From Pseudoscleropodium purum (Eukaryota; Streptophyta; Bryopsida; Hypnales; Brachytheciaceae), in the NCBI GenBank assembly GCA_963969395.1, contig OZ017797.1:15934001-15998000 (forward strand): 64,000 nt of DNA, read 5' to 3'. The notes under the pieces were generated by a model. The model ran no database searches. It saw only the letters and a program-made list of their open reading frames with translations, and was not told the DNA's origin. This document shows positions 10,871-22,760 of the stretch, piece after piece. The number at the start of each line of letters is the position of its first letter. Position 1 is the stretch's first letter. The translations under genes and the position numbers were made by a program.

Positions 10871-13199
10871 AACCCTAAACTCTAAAACCTGTAATTCTCT
10901 GAAACTGGCTAGTGCTTCAATAGAGTCGGTCTTGAAGCTATTTACATCCACAAAAATGGATGAAATTTGCAATATATGGATGAAAATTTATTTATTTATC
11001 CAAAAGAGTGGACATTCATCTAAAATAGATTTGGATGAAAAAGGAGAATCTTTCATCAAATATTTCCTATAAAAATTTTGTATTATAGGATTTTAGCAAA
11101 AATTCATTCTAAGAAAAAATCATGTGGTTTAAATCATAATCTTGAAGAATGATCATATATGAATCTTGTGGCATTCCATTGCATCTCATGATTATATTTC
11201 TTGTCATTTATTCTTTGAAATCCTTGACCCTTGAATGTTTGAATATTGGATATAATAGGATGGCAAAATAGTACATCACAAAACTTACAATTTAAAAGAT
11301 AATGCACATTTGAAAATCCTAAGAAACAATGTAAAGCATTTTTATTAACATGAAAAATATTGCGTTTTTTTCATACAATATCTAATTATAGATAAATATA
11401 AGTGCTTTTTTTTTCATTATGTAGAAAATGCCAAGCCAACTTAATTCTATTAATTTTCAAAAATATTAATATTATATAATTTAATGAAACTTTTTATGTA
11501 GATGAAAACAAAATTCAACAAAAATGAAATGGACAAATATGTCTCTTAAGATGTTTTTTTAAACATTTAGAAGTAAAAGTTGCATATTGTCCATTTTTAT
11601 ATTTTGGCTTTAACTTGTAATTATTGATTTGGCTACAAAAGCAATTCATCCTCACTCTTTGAAAATGTACTTTTTATACGTTTAGGAATAAGAATTCTAA
11701 AAAGCACCATAATTTTGGACATTTTTTCATAGAAAAGTGAACTTGTGAAGTATAGGTACCTTGTTTTTTGTAGGGCCCAAAAAATGATTTTTGTGAATCA
11801 AAATGTTAATATCTACCAATCCGCAAAATGGAATTTTCTGAAATTTTTTTCACTTCATTTCTTGTCTAACCATTCTACTATAAGATCCTACATCCACATG
11901 ATGGAATTCTCTAAATTTTTTTTCACTTTTTGTCTAACCATTTTCACTTCTTCTCTAACCATTCTACTACAAGATCCTACATCCATATGATGGAATTCTC
12001 TAAATTTTTTTTCACTTCTTATCTAACCATTTTCACTTCTTCTCTAACCATTCTACTACAAGATCCTACAATTACGTGTGTCAAAAAAATTTTTTTTTTT
12101 CAAAAAAATTGGTACTTGTCTTAGAAATGGCAATTTTGGAGGGTTTTCCACTAAAACATAGTCAAAGAACTTAAGGGATTAATAAAATTTGATATGACAG
12201 GTATTGGCATTTTAGGATGCAACTATTTTCAAATTCTACATGGTGACTGGTATTGTCTTTCATGACTAAGGTACGGTTAGTGACTTATTTCTGTGAAAGA
12301 TTTTTGATGATGGATATTTTCAGGGTATTTTGAGCAAGTTATATTCCCAAAACAATTCCCTCTAAGTGTAGTTTCAACATTCAACCTAATCTCTACAAAA
12401 ATGAACTTACCACAAGATCAACTACACACAAGAACAGAACAGAAGAAAGAAATCCTGAAAACCAATTGCTTCTGCAATACTAAATCCTAATCAAATTTCA
12501 AAAAGATGAAGGTGTATCAATAACACGTCATCACCCTGATGTAGAGTACAAACGGCAACAATCACCTCAAATAAGAAGCAGACAATATCCAAACACTAAG
12601 TAGACAATAGACCCCAAAGATGTGTAAACAAAAACAAAAAACTCTTATGCTACTTGAAAAAAATAAGAACGGGAACGTGCTTCTCTAGGGACACACGTGC
12701 ACCACTGCTCATTCAAAAAACAAAACTGAACAGTAAGACTGCTAAAAATTCTCAATAACTTATCACAACCATAAAATTATGAATCCAAGACAAGAAAGTG
12801 AAATGTCAGTGGCAAGTTAGTGAACAATCTGCTCCCAAGAATATTCCATATTTCAGTGAGGAGTCATGGTACGCCTGAAGAAGAAAAATTCTGAGGGTTA
12901 CCGATTAGAGACCACTTCAATGCAGTCCAAAGCATTTCTAAAATCTGGTCAGAGAAGAAAATGATCAGGTCTCACTGGAAAACAGATAAAGACGATACTA
13001 GTATCACCATAGTTTCGTGACTAAATTCTGTGACTGAATTTCTACCCAAAGGTACTACAGACTAAACCTCGAAATCTTCATAGAAGTCTCACGGTAATAA
13101 ACGGTAATATAGAAGCGAACCGGTGACGATAAATCATCCAGAAAGTCGTCAAAAAAAATACACTGGCCTTCGCCAATATACGGTGAACAGCTCCGGAAC
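10871..13199. other. Intergenic AT-rich DNA, P5CS 3' flank
   Basis: AT-rich with homopolymer runs; no gene recognised. It contains the tandem repeat at 11828-12071. The last 300-400 bp lie immediately 3' of the P5CS stop codon and probably include its 3' UTR. Confidence 0.5.
11828..12071. repeat. Tandem repeat, three units of 73-89 bp
   Basis: Units start at 11828, 11901 and 11990, each beginning ATGGAATT(C/T)TCT and ending CTAC(A/T)A(C/T)AAGATCCTACA. Units 2 and 3 carry an extra ~16-bp TTTTCACTTCTTCTCT-type insertion. Units 2 and 3 are nearly identical, so this is a recent local duplication. Confidence 0.85.
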
Positions 13200-16100
13200 T
13201 CAGACAGAACCGTTGCTCACAGGAGTAGCTTCATTAGGGCCATTGACAATGCCATTCGCAAGAGCCTTCACACCGGTTTCCCCAATGGGCAGATTTCTAT
13301 GAGTATATTTCACACCACGGTCTCCATTTACAAGCTGACCATTTCCCCTGAGCAACCTGCAAGAAGCGAGATCTTAGCAAATCGGAAAAAAAAATGCAAT
13401 TAAAACAACTAAGCTCAAATTGACTGTATATTTGTTCAGAGTACACACACAGCAAATCGGGAAAATACTGCAATTAAAAAAATTGCTCGAATTGATTGTA
13501 TATTTGTCAAGGGTACACCCACTTGCCAACGAGTGCACTTTCTATGTGCATTAGTGTAAATGGGGAGTAAGGGACCATGCACAACCATAATACAGTAGAT
13601 GAATTTCTGCAAAGAACTTCTGTAAGCTGCAGCTTTCATTGAATATGGTATACAAATGTCACTATGGTGAAAGTGACTTCAACCCAAGAGCACTATGAAA
13701 TTGTTGCCCACTAAAAGAATTTTCAAACATCATTAATGCCATAGCCCCTCTTTAAAGCAATAGCCTCTAATCCTAAGGCTATTACCTAGTGGAAGTTCTA
13801 TTGAATAGAATACAAGTTTACATTGTAATTCACCAAACTACAATGACTCCCCAAAATAGTGGGCCACCATATTAATCACTCTCATAAATTGAGAAATTGG
13901 GATTATGAAGTGAAATTTGGACATGTACAAAAAGGATCCTTCATGTGTAATTTCACTTTTACAAGGGAGGCAACCCATTCTTAACCACTTAAGCAATCTT
14001 TAGAGGATAAATTTTCTCATAATTTAGTGGAAGATGTGAATTTTTTAGTGGAAGATGGACTTTCTTCCATAATGGTGATATAGACCTTCCTCTTTCCAAC
14101 CAAAGGAAAGGTCATATTTAATTGCTCATTCTTTTGCATGGAAAGATAATAGCCTTATCTACATTGCCAAAATGGGGTTGACAATCAAGAATGGGTTGCC
14201 TCTTGCTCATTCTTTTGTAAGGAAAGAGAATGAATAGTCTACATTGCCTGAATAGGATTGACAATTAGGAATGGGTTGCCTCCTATAGAACTAGTATAAA
14301 TGGACTATATTTAAACCTATTATTAATTGAATGAAAATTTTAAACAAAAATAATATTTTTATGATGAAGAATGTAAATTTTGTTCTAATTTTGAAGTTTT
14401 ATTGATTAAAAGTTTATTGATTGTAAATCTTCTAACATCATCTCAACTTCTTGTAATATGTTGCAAGGTGTCTCATTTCTTTTTATAGGAAGAAAGTAAA
14501 TATTACCTAGAATCACATGTTGACATCCTTCCAATGAAAAGAAATGACACATTTTGCAAAATGTTACAAGAAGTTGAGGTGATGTTATAAGATTTTTAAT
14601 CAATAAAATTCTAAACAATAAGAAATCAAAATTGCACCAAAATCTACATGCTTATAAAAAGAATAACTTCTTACAAAAGCATTATTTTTATGTAAAAATT
14701 TCATTCACATAATAATAGGTTAAAAAATAGTCTATTCTAAGTGAAATTATGTATAAATGTAAAATCCCTTTTGTATAGCATGTTCAAATTTCACTTCATA
14801 ATTCTTTATTTGGTGGCCTGCTACTTTGGGAGTCATTGTATGGCTGCCGGTCTGGGGAACCATGTTGTATGGATATCCAAAAAGCCATTGAAAGGCGGAT
14901 ATCTCAGTTCCCTCCTCTTGGAGTCATACAGGATAAGTCTAGATAGTTGAGCTATTGTATCATCAACATTCATTCACGCAGGTTTGTAAGCTGAAGTTAC
15001 TCTTCTGCAAGTCCGGAGTGCTGTAACATCATGACTGACAAACTAATGAATGACTGCCAGGAAGTTAAAACTATAAGCTCAGTCTTAGTAATAGCGTACC
15101 ATCTGGTAGTGAGAAGACCTTCGACCCCTACAGGACCACGTGCGTGGATCCTGCCAGTGCTTATTCCAACCTGCAACCCACAAAAAGCTACAGTTAGTTC
15201 CCTTCCAGAAAATATACTAAAAAAGGGTGAGATCACTCTAGAAACATTATTGGTGGTGTAGTGCCTACAGCATAGTGCATGTACTCTTTAAAAAGGAAAG
15301 CTAAACTAGTAAAGTAAGAAGTGAAAATGTCTACTGGAATCGAAAAGAGTGCTCATGTCAGTAATGGAGGAAAAGATTCTAAAGATGATTCTACAATCAA
15401 GCTAAAAGAGAAGTCCAGTAAAAAGCTGAATATTGCAAGTTCTCCATTAGAAATAACTTAAGGTACCTCAGCACCGAGTCCAAAGCGAGCACCATCAGAA
15501 AAGCGGGTGCTACAATTATGAAACACAGCAGCACTGCACACCAGAACGTGAGAGGGTCAGGGGTTTCGGAAATATGAAGTACTTGGAAATCACAATTTAG
15601 GACATTTGTGGTCAGTCAAGAATGACATCAATTAATCGAAGTTCGTGATTTTTGTGATGATTATGAGCCATTACCTATCCACATCACGAAGAAAAATATC
15701 TGCAGTTGACTGATCTTCCGTCACTATGCAATCTGTGTGGGCGCTGCAGACAACCACATATTCACGTGAATTTCAGAAGCAATAGATATTCTCCATAACC
15801 TAGAAATCAGGGAACCTGACGGGAGACTATTATTACAAATCCAGGATTCCTAAGATCAATACCTTCCATGCTCATGAATATGATCAATAGCTGCCTGGAC
15901 ATCCTTCACAACTTCAACAGTGCAAGACAATGCGCTGTATTCAATGTGGAAGCTAGTAGCTCTTGGGAGTTTCAACAATTCTGACGCTCTTGCCCCTCCG
16001 TACAAGGTGACACCTGCAATGCAACCAGGAAGGCAATGTGAAAATAGCAGTGAAGTACTTGCGTGAATGAACATCTCAACTAAAGTGAATCATTGAGATC

Positions 16101-19100
16101 AGTGGAGGTCAATAGGGTATATAGACTGTAAAGGTTCTAAAATCTTCGACTGAAAATGGCTGCTACAGCTAACAAAGCTATTTGGTCATGACCATCAAAA
16201 AAAAAAAAAAGGTGGTTACTAACCAGCACTTTGTAAAGCAAAAGTAAGCATTTCCAAACCACCAGTTCCAACCAAATCTTCGTGAACAAGTAACGTCTCC
16301 TGCAAAGACAAACAACACACAGCACTATTAGTATATCGCAAAATCTCTTAAATCAAAAAAGGTATGCCACCCACAATAGTAATAATGTTAAAGAATCTCC
16401 ACCATGCAGTGGTTGACAAGTCTAATAGTAGCCAGTTCAAACTTACCAGGGCGTTGCACGCTGCAGGGTAGTCTACTTTCGAGTCGAGCACAATCCTTTT
16501 AGCTTTGTCTAGATCAACAGACTTGTCAACAAAGACATGGCACACTCCATCTGCACAGTAAGGATTGATTAGGGACCCTGGCAACTTAGACATAGAACAC
16601 TCCACCTGCACCAGCTTGGAAGACATGTCTGCAGGAGACAAAACACGACAGGATACAAAAAGGTACAAAAGAAGGTCTATAGGGATATAGACCTAAATCT
16701 TGTCAATCACTAGTTTAAATGAACTGGAGGTATCAAAATACTGATGTGTCCAGTAAAGAGAAACACAGCTCTGAATGAAGGAGAAAAGATTTACAAAATC
16801 GATGGAAAAGAAGTATTGATCTTTGCTCCTCATGCAACAAATAAGAACATGAATAATAGTAATTCTTCACTTAACTAAAGCTTTTCAAAACAATACTCAG
16901 TTCAATAGGGTAAAGGACTGCTGACCTGCATGACCAAGCACAGGAATTTTGGTCGATGCTTGTATTTCTGCAACTAGCTTGTTGCTCCCACGGGGTATGA
17001 CAAGATCAATGACATCATCAAGCTGTTCTCAAACATGTAGCAGAATTCACTTTGAGTGAGCCAGCTGTGTAAACAACAAAAATTCTACAAATCTGGAAGA
17101 GCAGGACCAGAGTTTGGCCCAGGTGATCTACAACCAAAAGGTCCAAAAGAAACAGAAGTTCACAGACTTTCAGCAGGAAACCAACATTGACCTCAACTAA
17201 ATGCCAAACATACAACTTGTTATGATCACAGCATCAAATCTTCACTTGGTCAGTGCAGCACAGGGTAGGTGTACCTTTAGAAGGTCTGGAATTTCGTCCC
17301 TGGAAGTGACCAAACCGATAAGATTTGGACCAACAACCTCCGGCAATGCTTCTGTGATCACCTGCAAAGGTTGAAACAAGTGATTAATCTTCAAAATAAA
17401 GTGTGCTAAAGAATAGTAAAATCAATTAGGAAATTTAGTCCCCAACAGCAATTACAGACCTTAGAAACTAGCTACAAAAAGCATAATACCTTGTGTAGGA
17501 TGGCATTCGATCGGGCTGCTTCCTTTCCACCCTTCAACAACAGTCCGTTTCCACTGCGAATTGCCAGAGATGCTATCTGATCCACAAGCAGCACTTCAGT
17601 CATGTTCTCTACAGCTGCGTGATTATTAGCTGAATCCTCTTCATGAAAAGAGTCCAAGTACAGCATACTACAGATAACAAGCCACTTGATAAGAACACAG
17701 ATCAACACCAAATGTAACCTTACAGTAAAGAAAACAGCATGCAAGGTTCAGATATACCTGAACTAGAGCATCAGGGCGAGACTCGAACACAACTAAGACA
17801 ACTCCTAGAGGACAAGAAGTCTTCTCTAGTATCAATCCTTCAGCGACCTGATTTTCAAGACATTTGAAATGAGGGATAAAGTAGTGCAAAATTATAGCAT
17901 CCTTGACATGCACGCAATCGTCATAGTCTGATATCTACATCTCAATTCTCAATATTTGGATTCTCAGAATTCTAGTTGTTTAAAGATTAAAAAATTTAAA
18001 TAATGATGAGATAACAATGATTATTCCTAAATGTACAACTTGAGTTTAACCCTGAGTTAAATCTGATTGTTCTTGAGCAGCAAATGACTGACAGGTCTTC
18101 AGAAATTGAGTTGGTTCCAGATGTTTTGCTTCACCGTGCTAAAGATGTTACCAAATTAATTTTTCTTCGAGCACGCTTACCTCAGTGCGCTTCAACACTT
18201 CCCCAACAGGCTCCTTCATGTCTGCCAGAGTCTTGAGAGAGCTGGCCAGTGCTGCAATCTGTGAATAAGAGTAACAACGAGTAAACATAGATATTACATC
18301 GGCTACAATCCATTCTTTGATGTCAAAGCAAAAATTGTGAAGTACATAATGTCTAATTGCAGTGGAGATAGAAAAAGCGTTCCAGAAATCCGATAGTAAT
18401 AAGTAATAGCAATCGTTAACATCAAATGCCCGAATTCAATAGAATCTTACCTTACCAGGCTTGATAGTGAGCCGATCAATCAAAGATCTAGAGATCCCAC
18501 TCGTTTGTGCAAGCTCCACATCTGCGTTGTTCTCAACCTTAATCTTAGCTTCATTTGCAAGCAAGGCATCTGCTACCACGTGTAATATTGAATATCGCTC
18601 CTCAGATGTGAGACTCTGTTCACTCCATCCACCACAGCAACAGGTAAATTTCACATGAAACTTGGTACTGTAACCTTTAGATACTAGAATATCCTCTGAT
18701 CTATTTCAAAACGAACCTAATAAACTACGTCCACAATGAAAAGGATGATGAGTATGACACATGTGTATATCATGGTTACTGGAAGAAGGGTTTTCATTAC
18801 AAGTTAAGAAACAAAGGACTTTGCAAACATGCCATGCTCTCTTTCATTGATAGGGTGAACCTCATGACAATTCTAAGGTACATCATACTGGCTACCCTTG
18901 ACTGGATTTGTAACATTGTCAAGGGGTTACAGACGGGGAGGTAAAAAGAGATGGGCAAACCTGCAAGCGGCGACTTGCATCCCTAGCAGCAACAGCCATA
19001 TCCCTAGCACCAGTTGCTTTCTGATCAACCCAACGATGAGCATCCTTGTGGAAGAGAGTCCCAATGTGGTCTCCTCGCATAACCCGCTGCAAACCATCTG

Positions 19101-20715
19101 CAGCACACCCACTTCCCTCCAAAGGCGACCAATTATCAGCTGTGAATTGGCAAGACCTGAAAGTGAACCATAAGAATTGCTTACATCGCCAAAAAGTAAT
19201 GGTGGATGGAGAAAAGCAGACCTGGAGATAACAACAGGAATTCCGGCTGAAGCAGCTTGCCAAGCAGCATAGACCTTGGCAGTCATGCCTCCTCTACCCA
19301 CCCTGGATTTTGCACCAAACGTGACCATATCGTCGTGCTTTTCCTTCAAGTATGTGTGAATCAATTGCGACTTCGGTTCACTTGGAGGACCCGTGTAGAG
19401 CCCTTCCACATCACTCAAAAGAATCAGGAGGTCTGCTTGAATCTCCAGCGCCAAGAGCGCAGCCAAACTATCGTTGTCCCAGAAAATTCCAGTTGCATCC
19501 TGTTTGCAAGACAGTGCGCGCATGAAAACATAATAGACGTGTGGAAAAGCACATTGCGTATGCAATTTGCAAGGCTGATATCTCTTGCCTCAAGAAAATT
19601 AGAAACAAAAGGAAAGAGTAGAAGACACTTGAGGGAAGAGCTTACAAGCAAAGGAAGGAGATTAAATGAATGTTAAAAAAAATATATGAAAAATAATCGC
19701 ATACGGCCATATGAGCAATGAAAACACATGGCAACGCTGGCAACTAAAACAACATGGCCACAAGGAATTGGGAATTGCCTGGTACGGACTCCGTCGAGTG
19801 GAGACGGCATCATTCTCGTTAAAGATTGGAACCACTCGCAATGCTAGTAAAGAATTCACGGTCTCGGACAGCTGTTGCCGAAACTCTGGGTCTTTGAAGT
19901 CATTGTCTGTTACAAGAAGTTGAGACGATGCTACATCTAGCTGCAGAAACACAACCATAAAGTCAAAGTCCAGATAAGGCAACGGAGCTCCACATCTAAT
20001 GATGTCTCTCTTAAGGACAAGGAATCGTCTTCAATTAACAAAGCTACAAAATCTGAATGCCCTTAGAAAAAGTTCTTCCCTGCTGAGCCAATTTTCGTTG
20101 CAGTCCTGGCAGCGTTGGCAGCACAGAGAAGGAAACACAAGCAATTCGTACCTGGCTAAACAAGCTATCGTAAAGAGCCATGAGTCCACTCTGCCCGACT
20201 GCTGCACATGCTTTCCCATCCAAATCCCGCTCCGGCTTCTGCAAATCTAATAAACTGGAACATTTTACATCAGTCAGAAGACTCGCCAAAATAAAACAAC
20301 CTTCCTGTGCGCTCTATCCGCGTTCTCCACAAGCTCACCTGCTATTCATCATGCGCTGATGCCGCAGCTTCTGTCTACCGACGCCTACCGCACCCGACGT
20401 GACAAAAATGACCTCCTTCCCGTCAGACATGAGCTCCTTCACCTGCTCACAGATGGCGCCCAAGCGACCCAACGCCAAGCGGCCATCATTGCGCGTCACA
20501 ACTGCTGTGCCCACCTGCACCAACTCCCTCCAATTCAATCCCCAAATTGCATACAAAAAAGCTTCGATGATTCAAATCGAATCTACAAATGCACGGTTCA
20601 CACTAAATGCAAACTCTCCCAAATGCTGGACAGTGCCAATAAGACTGGATTGCAAGCAATGCACCTTGATAACCACCCTTTTGGCGTCCTTAATGAAAGC
20701 GCGAGAGGGATCCAT
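13200..20715 (-). CDS. P5CS: Delta-1-pyrroline-5-carboxylate synthase (bifunctional P5CS)
   Basis: P5CS makes P5C from glutamate, the rate-limiting step of proline synthesis: N-terminal gamma-glutamyl kinase, C-terminal gamma-glutamyl phosphate reductase. Nineteen coding exons, all in phase: 20715-20665, 20514-20339, 20254-20152, 19940-19779, 19499-19222, 19156-18961, 18615-18451, 18258-18181, 17847-17758, 17576-17490, 17361-17275, 17022-16926, 16550-16447, 16299-16224, 16013-15863, 15743-15675, 15533-15467, 15170-15100, 13356-13200; about 754 residues (plant enzymes about 717). Visible motifs: [61 protein letters not shown], then [33 protein letters not shown] with the catalytic Cys, and [15 protein letters not shown]. 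Phe of the DNDF motif (about residue 125) probably corresponds to the proline feedback site known from Vigna. Odd: intron 4 uses a GC donor, exon 6 adds a loop of about 12 residues, and the last intron (1743 bp) holds a foldback element. Confidence 0.97.
13841..14838. mobile_element. Foldback (long inverted repeat) element in the last P5CS intron
   Basis: The outer ends are inverted copies (left CAATGACTCCCC, right GGGAGTCATTG) flanked by TA at 13839-13840 and 14839-14840. The homology continues inward on both arms: left 13841-13964 plus 14284 to about 14480 pairs with right from about 14540 to 14838. Matching landmarks include ATTATGAAGTGAAATTTG near both ends and AACATCA(T/C)CTCAACTTCTTGTAA near the centre. 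The left arm is split by a nested family A element. Apart from that insert the element is almost entirely a stem of about 300 bp with a short loop. It has no coding capacity. Transcripts of P5CS would carry it as a long hairpin until the intron is removed. Confidence 0.85.
13965..14283 (-). mobile_element. MITE-like TIR element, family A copy 3, nested in the foldback
   Basis: The left end (GGGAGGCAACCCATTC, then CCACTTAAGCAATC) and the right end (GAATGGGTTGCCTCC) are inverted repeats related to family A ends. It interrupts the left arm of the surrounding foldback element, which explains that arm's extra length. It contains an internal ~85-bp direct duplication (about 14118-14203 and 14204-14282, each with TTGCTCATTCTTTTG and ending in GAATGGGTTGCCTC). 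Confidence 0.65.
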
Positions 20716-20733
20716 GGCGCCTCCGCCTGAGCC

Positions 20734-22010
20734 CCTCAGCCTGTGAACTTTTCTATAAGTCTGTATAACTCAAAGAAGTACAACTTCAATCAATCAAATT
20801 AAATTTGAAAGGATCATCAATTGCATATCAAACTGCAGATGCACTGAAGCAGACATGCTATCAATGAAAGATTCTAGAATGTTTTGTATTCTATATTTCT
20901 TTGTACTTCATTCTCAGCAATAAGATGAAACGTTGAAGGATAGGAAACTTAAGAGAACAATTTGACACGGACGACGATACTTATCGTACAGAGCATACCA
21001 GCTTGGGACTCGGGAGGAATCTCAACAGTTGGTTGTGACGCTAGAGCTCCTGGAGCTGCAATATCCACATCTTTCTGTTATTCAAGTACAAGTTTGATAC
21101 AGTTTACTATGAAAGAATTACAAAAGAGGATACGAAAACCACTGACCTATTCCTGGATTCTCTCGACTCTGTTCCAGGTTTTGTTCAGATTGAAGTACAA
21201 AATGTGCATTTCTTATACATGATACACACAACTAGGTGGCTTAAGACTTTTGACTTTGACAATGCATGAAACATTCTACAAATGTGGACATTTTTTGGTG
21301 TCCTCCTTAATTTTGAACTGCAAGCCTTCTTCTCCCGTCACCTTCAAATTTCAGTAGAAGCTAATACATAGATCAAACTTGATTCAGTTGCTTGGATGAG
21401 CAATTGCATGACTGGAATTCCGGACGGATACAGCATCCTCCAACTTACACTGGACGATGCCTGCGGTCTTATACAACGTCCGTTAGAATCACACTTTCCC
21501 TGCTTCCCGCTTTAAAGGGAAAGGAAGTACATGTCAACTGAAGCAATAGAACATGTCGAAATTTGAAGGCTTACCAAAGAATTTTTCAACAATATCGAAC
21601 AGAAAAACCTAACACTGGAAACGACAATTTCATAAATTCGGCGACATTCCAAGTAGCAATTTGAACTCACGATTCTGTTCCAGGTTTCCAAGCCGTTGTA
21701 TACAAGAATTCAGTTCTTCCGCGCTTCGTCCCGCGTTGATCGTCTCGACTACCGTCAAACCCTGCAGAGGCAATAACGACTGCAAAAGTAGGATAAGTTC
21801 CAGCCCATTCGAAGCATTGAGATTGCTAACACAAAACACAAATGCAAACAGGGTTCGACCGAAATGCAATTGTTCACTTACCTTGTCCGTGGAAGCAGTG
21901 ACCGTCACGACTATCGCCCATCAGTCCATCACCTGTACACGCAGAACCCTCAACCCTGATGTGTGGACAGCTGAGATCGTTTGTGAAGGCGGGGATCAAC
22001 GGCGACTATG
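20734..22010 (-). promoter_or_regulatory. Probable P5CS 5' leader exons and promoter region
   Basis: A consensus acceptor (CACAG at 20741) lies 25 bp before the P5CS ATG, so the 5' UTR is probably spliced. Upstream candidate exons with good splice sites are 21074-20999, 21761-21671 and one ending at 21882 (donor GTAAGT). An ATG at 21921 would open a short upstream frame (MGDSRDGHC...) running through the second exon and stopping in the 21074-20999 exon, out of frame with P5CS. Alternatively these exons belong to a separate small gene: one frame of the 21761-21671 exon reads smoothly (GLTVVETINAGRSAEELNS) but has no ATG joined to it. The leader interpretation is inference. Confidence 0.35.
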
Positions 22011-22115
22011 TTTCTTCTTTTACGGGCCCAGTCAGGAGAAGGTGACGCTCCCCTGACGGGGGAACGTCTCGTCCTTCCGTCGCCTGTCGATGAATGCAAT
22101 TATTTCGTCTTCTAA

Positions 22116-22501
22116 GAGCATCCCCACTCCAGCTTCCCTATCTGTATCCCTATACATCTTTTTCCATCCGTGTTGCTTGCAGTAGGGAACCCCACTCGCA
22201 CTGGGCATTCCCTAAAATTCCCACTTTCTGTATAATATTAACCTCGAAGTTACTGATCACTCTGGAGTGCAGAGCTAGGGTTTCACTGAACTGAGCTGTC
22301 AGGATAAATGGACGCCAATTTTTTCTATTTTCAGAATACAGGTTACCAGTACCCTCTTCCCCAAACGCGAGCCAGTTTACAGGATTGGGACCCCCTCTCC
22401 CCAAAATTTTACGGATACAACACTCCAGTGGAGGGGTCCCTTCCCTATCCGGATGAAATACATCCGGATAGGGATACAGCAACCCCCGAGTGGGGATGCT
22501 C
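22116..22501. mobile_element. MITE with TAA target duplication (PIF/Harbinger-like)
   Basis: A 386-bp element with inverted ends GAGCATCCCCACTC and GAGTGGGGATGCTC, flanked by TAA on both sides (22113-22115 and 22502-22504). A 3-bp TAA/TTA duplication and GAGCATC-type ends are usual for PIF/Harbinger-derived MITEs in plants. There is no transposase frame. It sits about 100 bp upstream of the probable P5CS leader. Confidence 0.85.
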
Positions 22502-22687
22502 TAAGGTCAGCCTTTTTCTCTATCCCACAATGTACTAATGGAATGGACATTTAGGAGGCCAATTAAGTTATTAGGGTTGTCCTTGATGCTCACACGGTTG
22601 GACTGGGATGCTATTTTATTCCTTACTAGCAATTATTGGATGTGAGGGTTGGATACATTTTCAGGATTAAATGTATCTAAAGTAAAC

Positions 22688-22760
22688 TACCCCATTCCAA
22701 ACCAAATGGAAGCAAGCCCATTGTGGACAGGCTTGCTTCCATTTGGTCTGGAACAGGGTA
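22688..22760. repeat. Short hairpin (31-bp arms, 11-base loop)
   Basis: The left arm TACCCCATTCCAAACC.. and right arm ..GGTCTGGAACAGGGTA pair over 31 positions with about three mismatches. The stem core is AAATGGAAGCAAGCC. It could be a miRNA-like foldback or a solo MITE end pair; expression is unknown. Confidence 0.75.

Noticed and set aside
11828..12071. CRISPR-like repeat and spacer arrangement
   Set aside because: The units are head-to-tail tandem duplicates of 73-89 bp without unique spacers, in a plant nuclear context.
18919..19263. Long minus-strand frames running through the P5CS exon 5/6 boundary as if one exon
   Set aside because: Only part of each frame matches P5CS; a 65-bp intron between them restores the correct frame on both sides.
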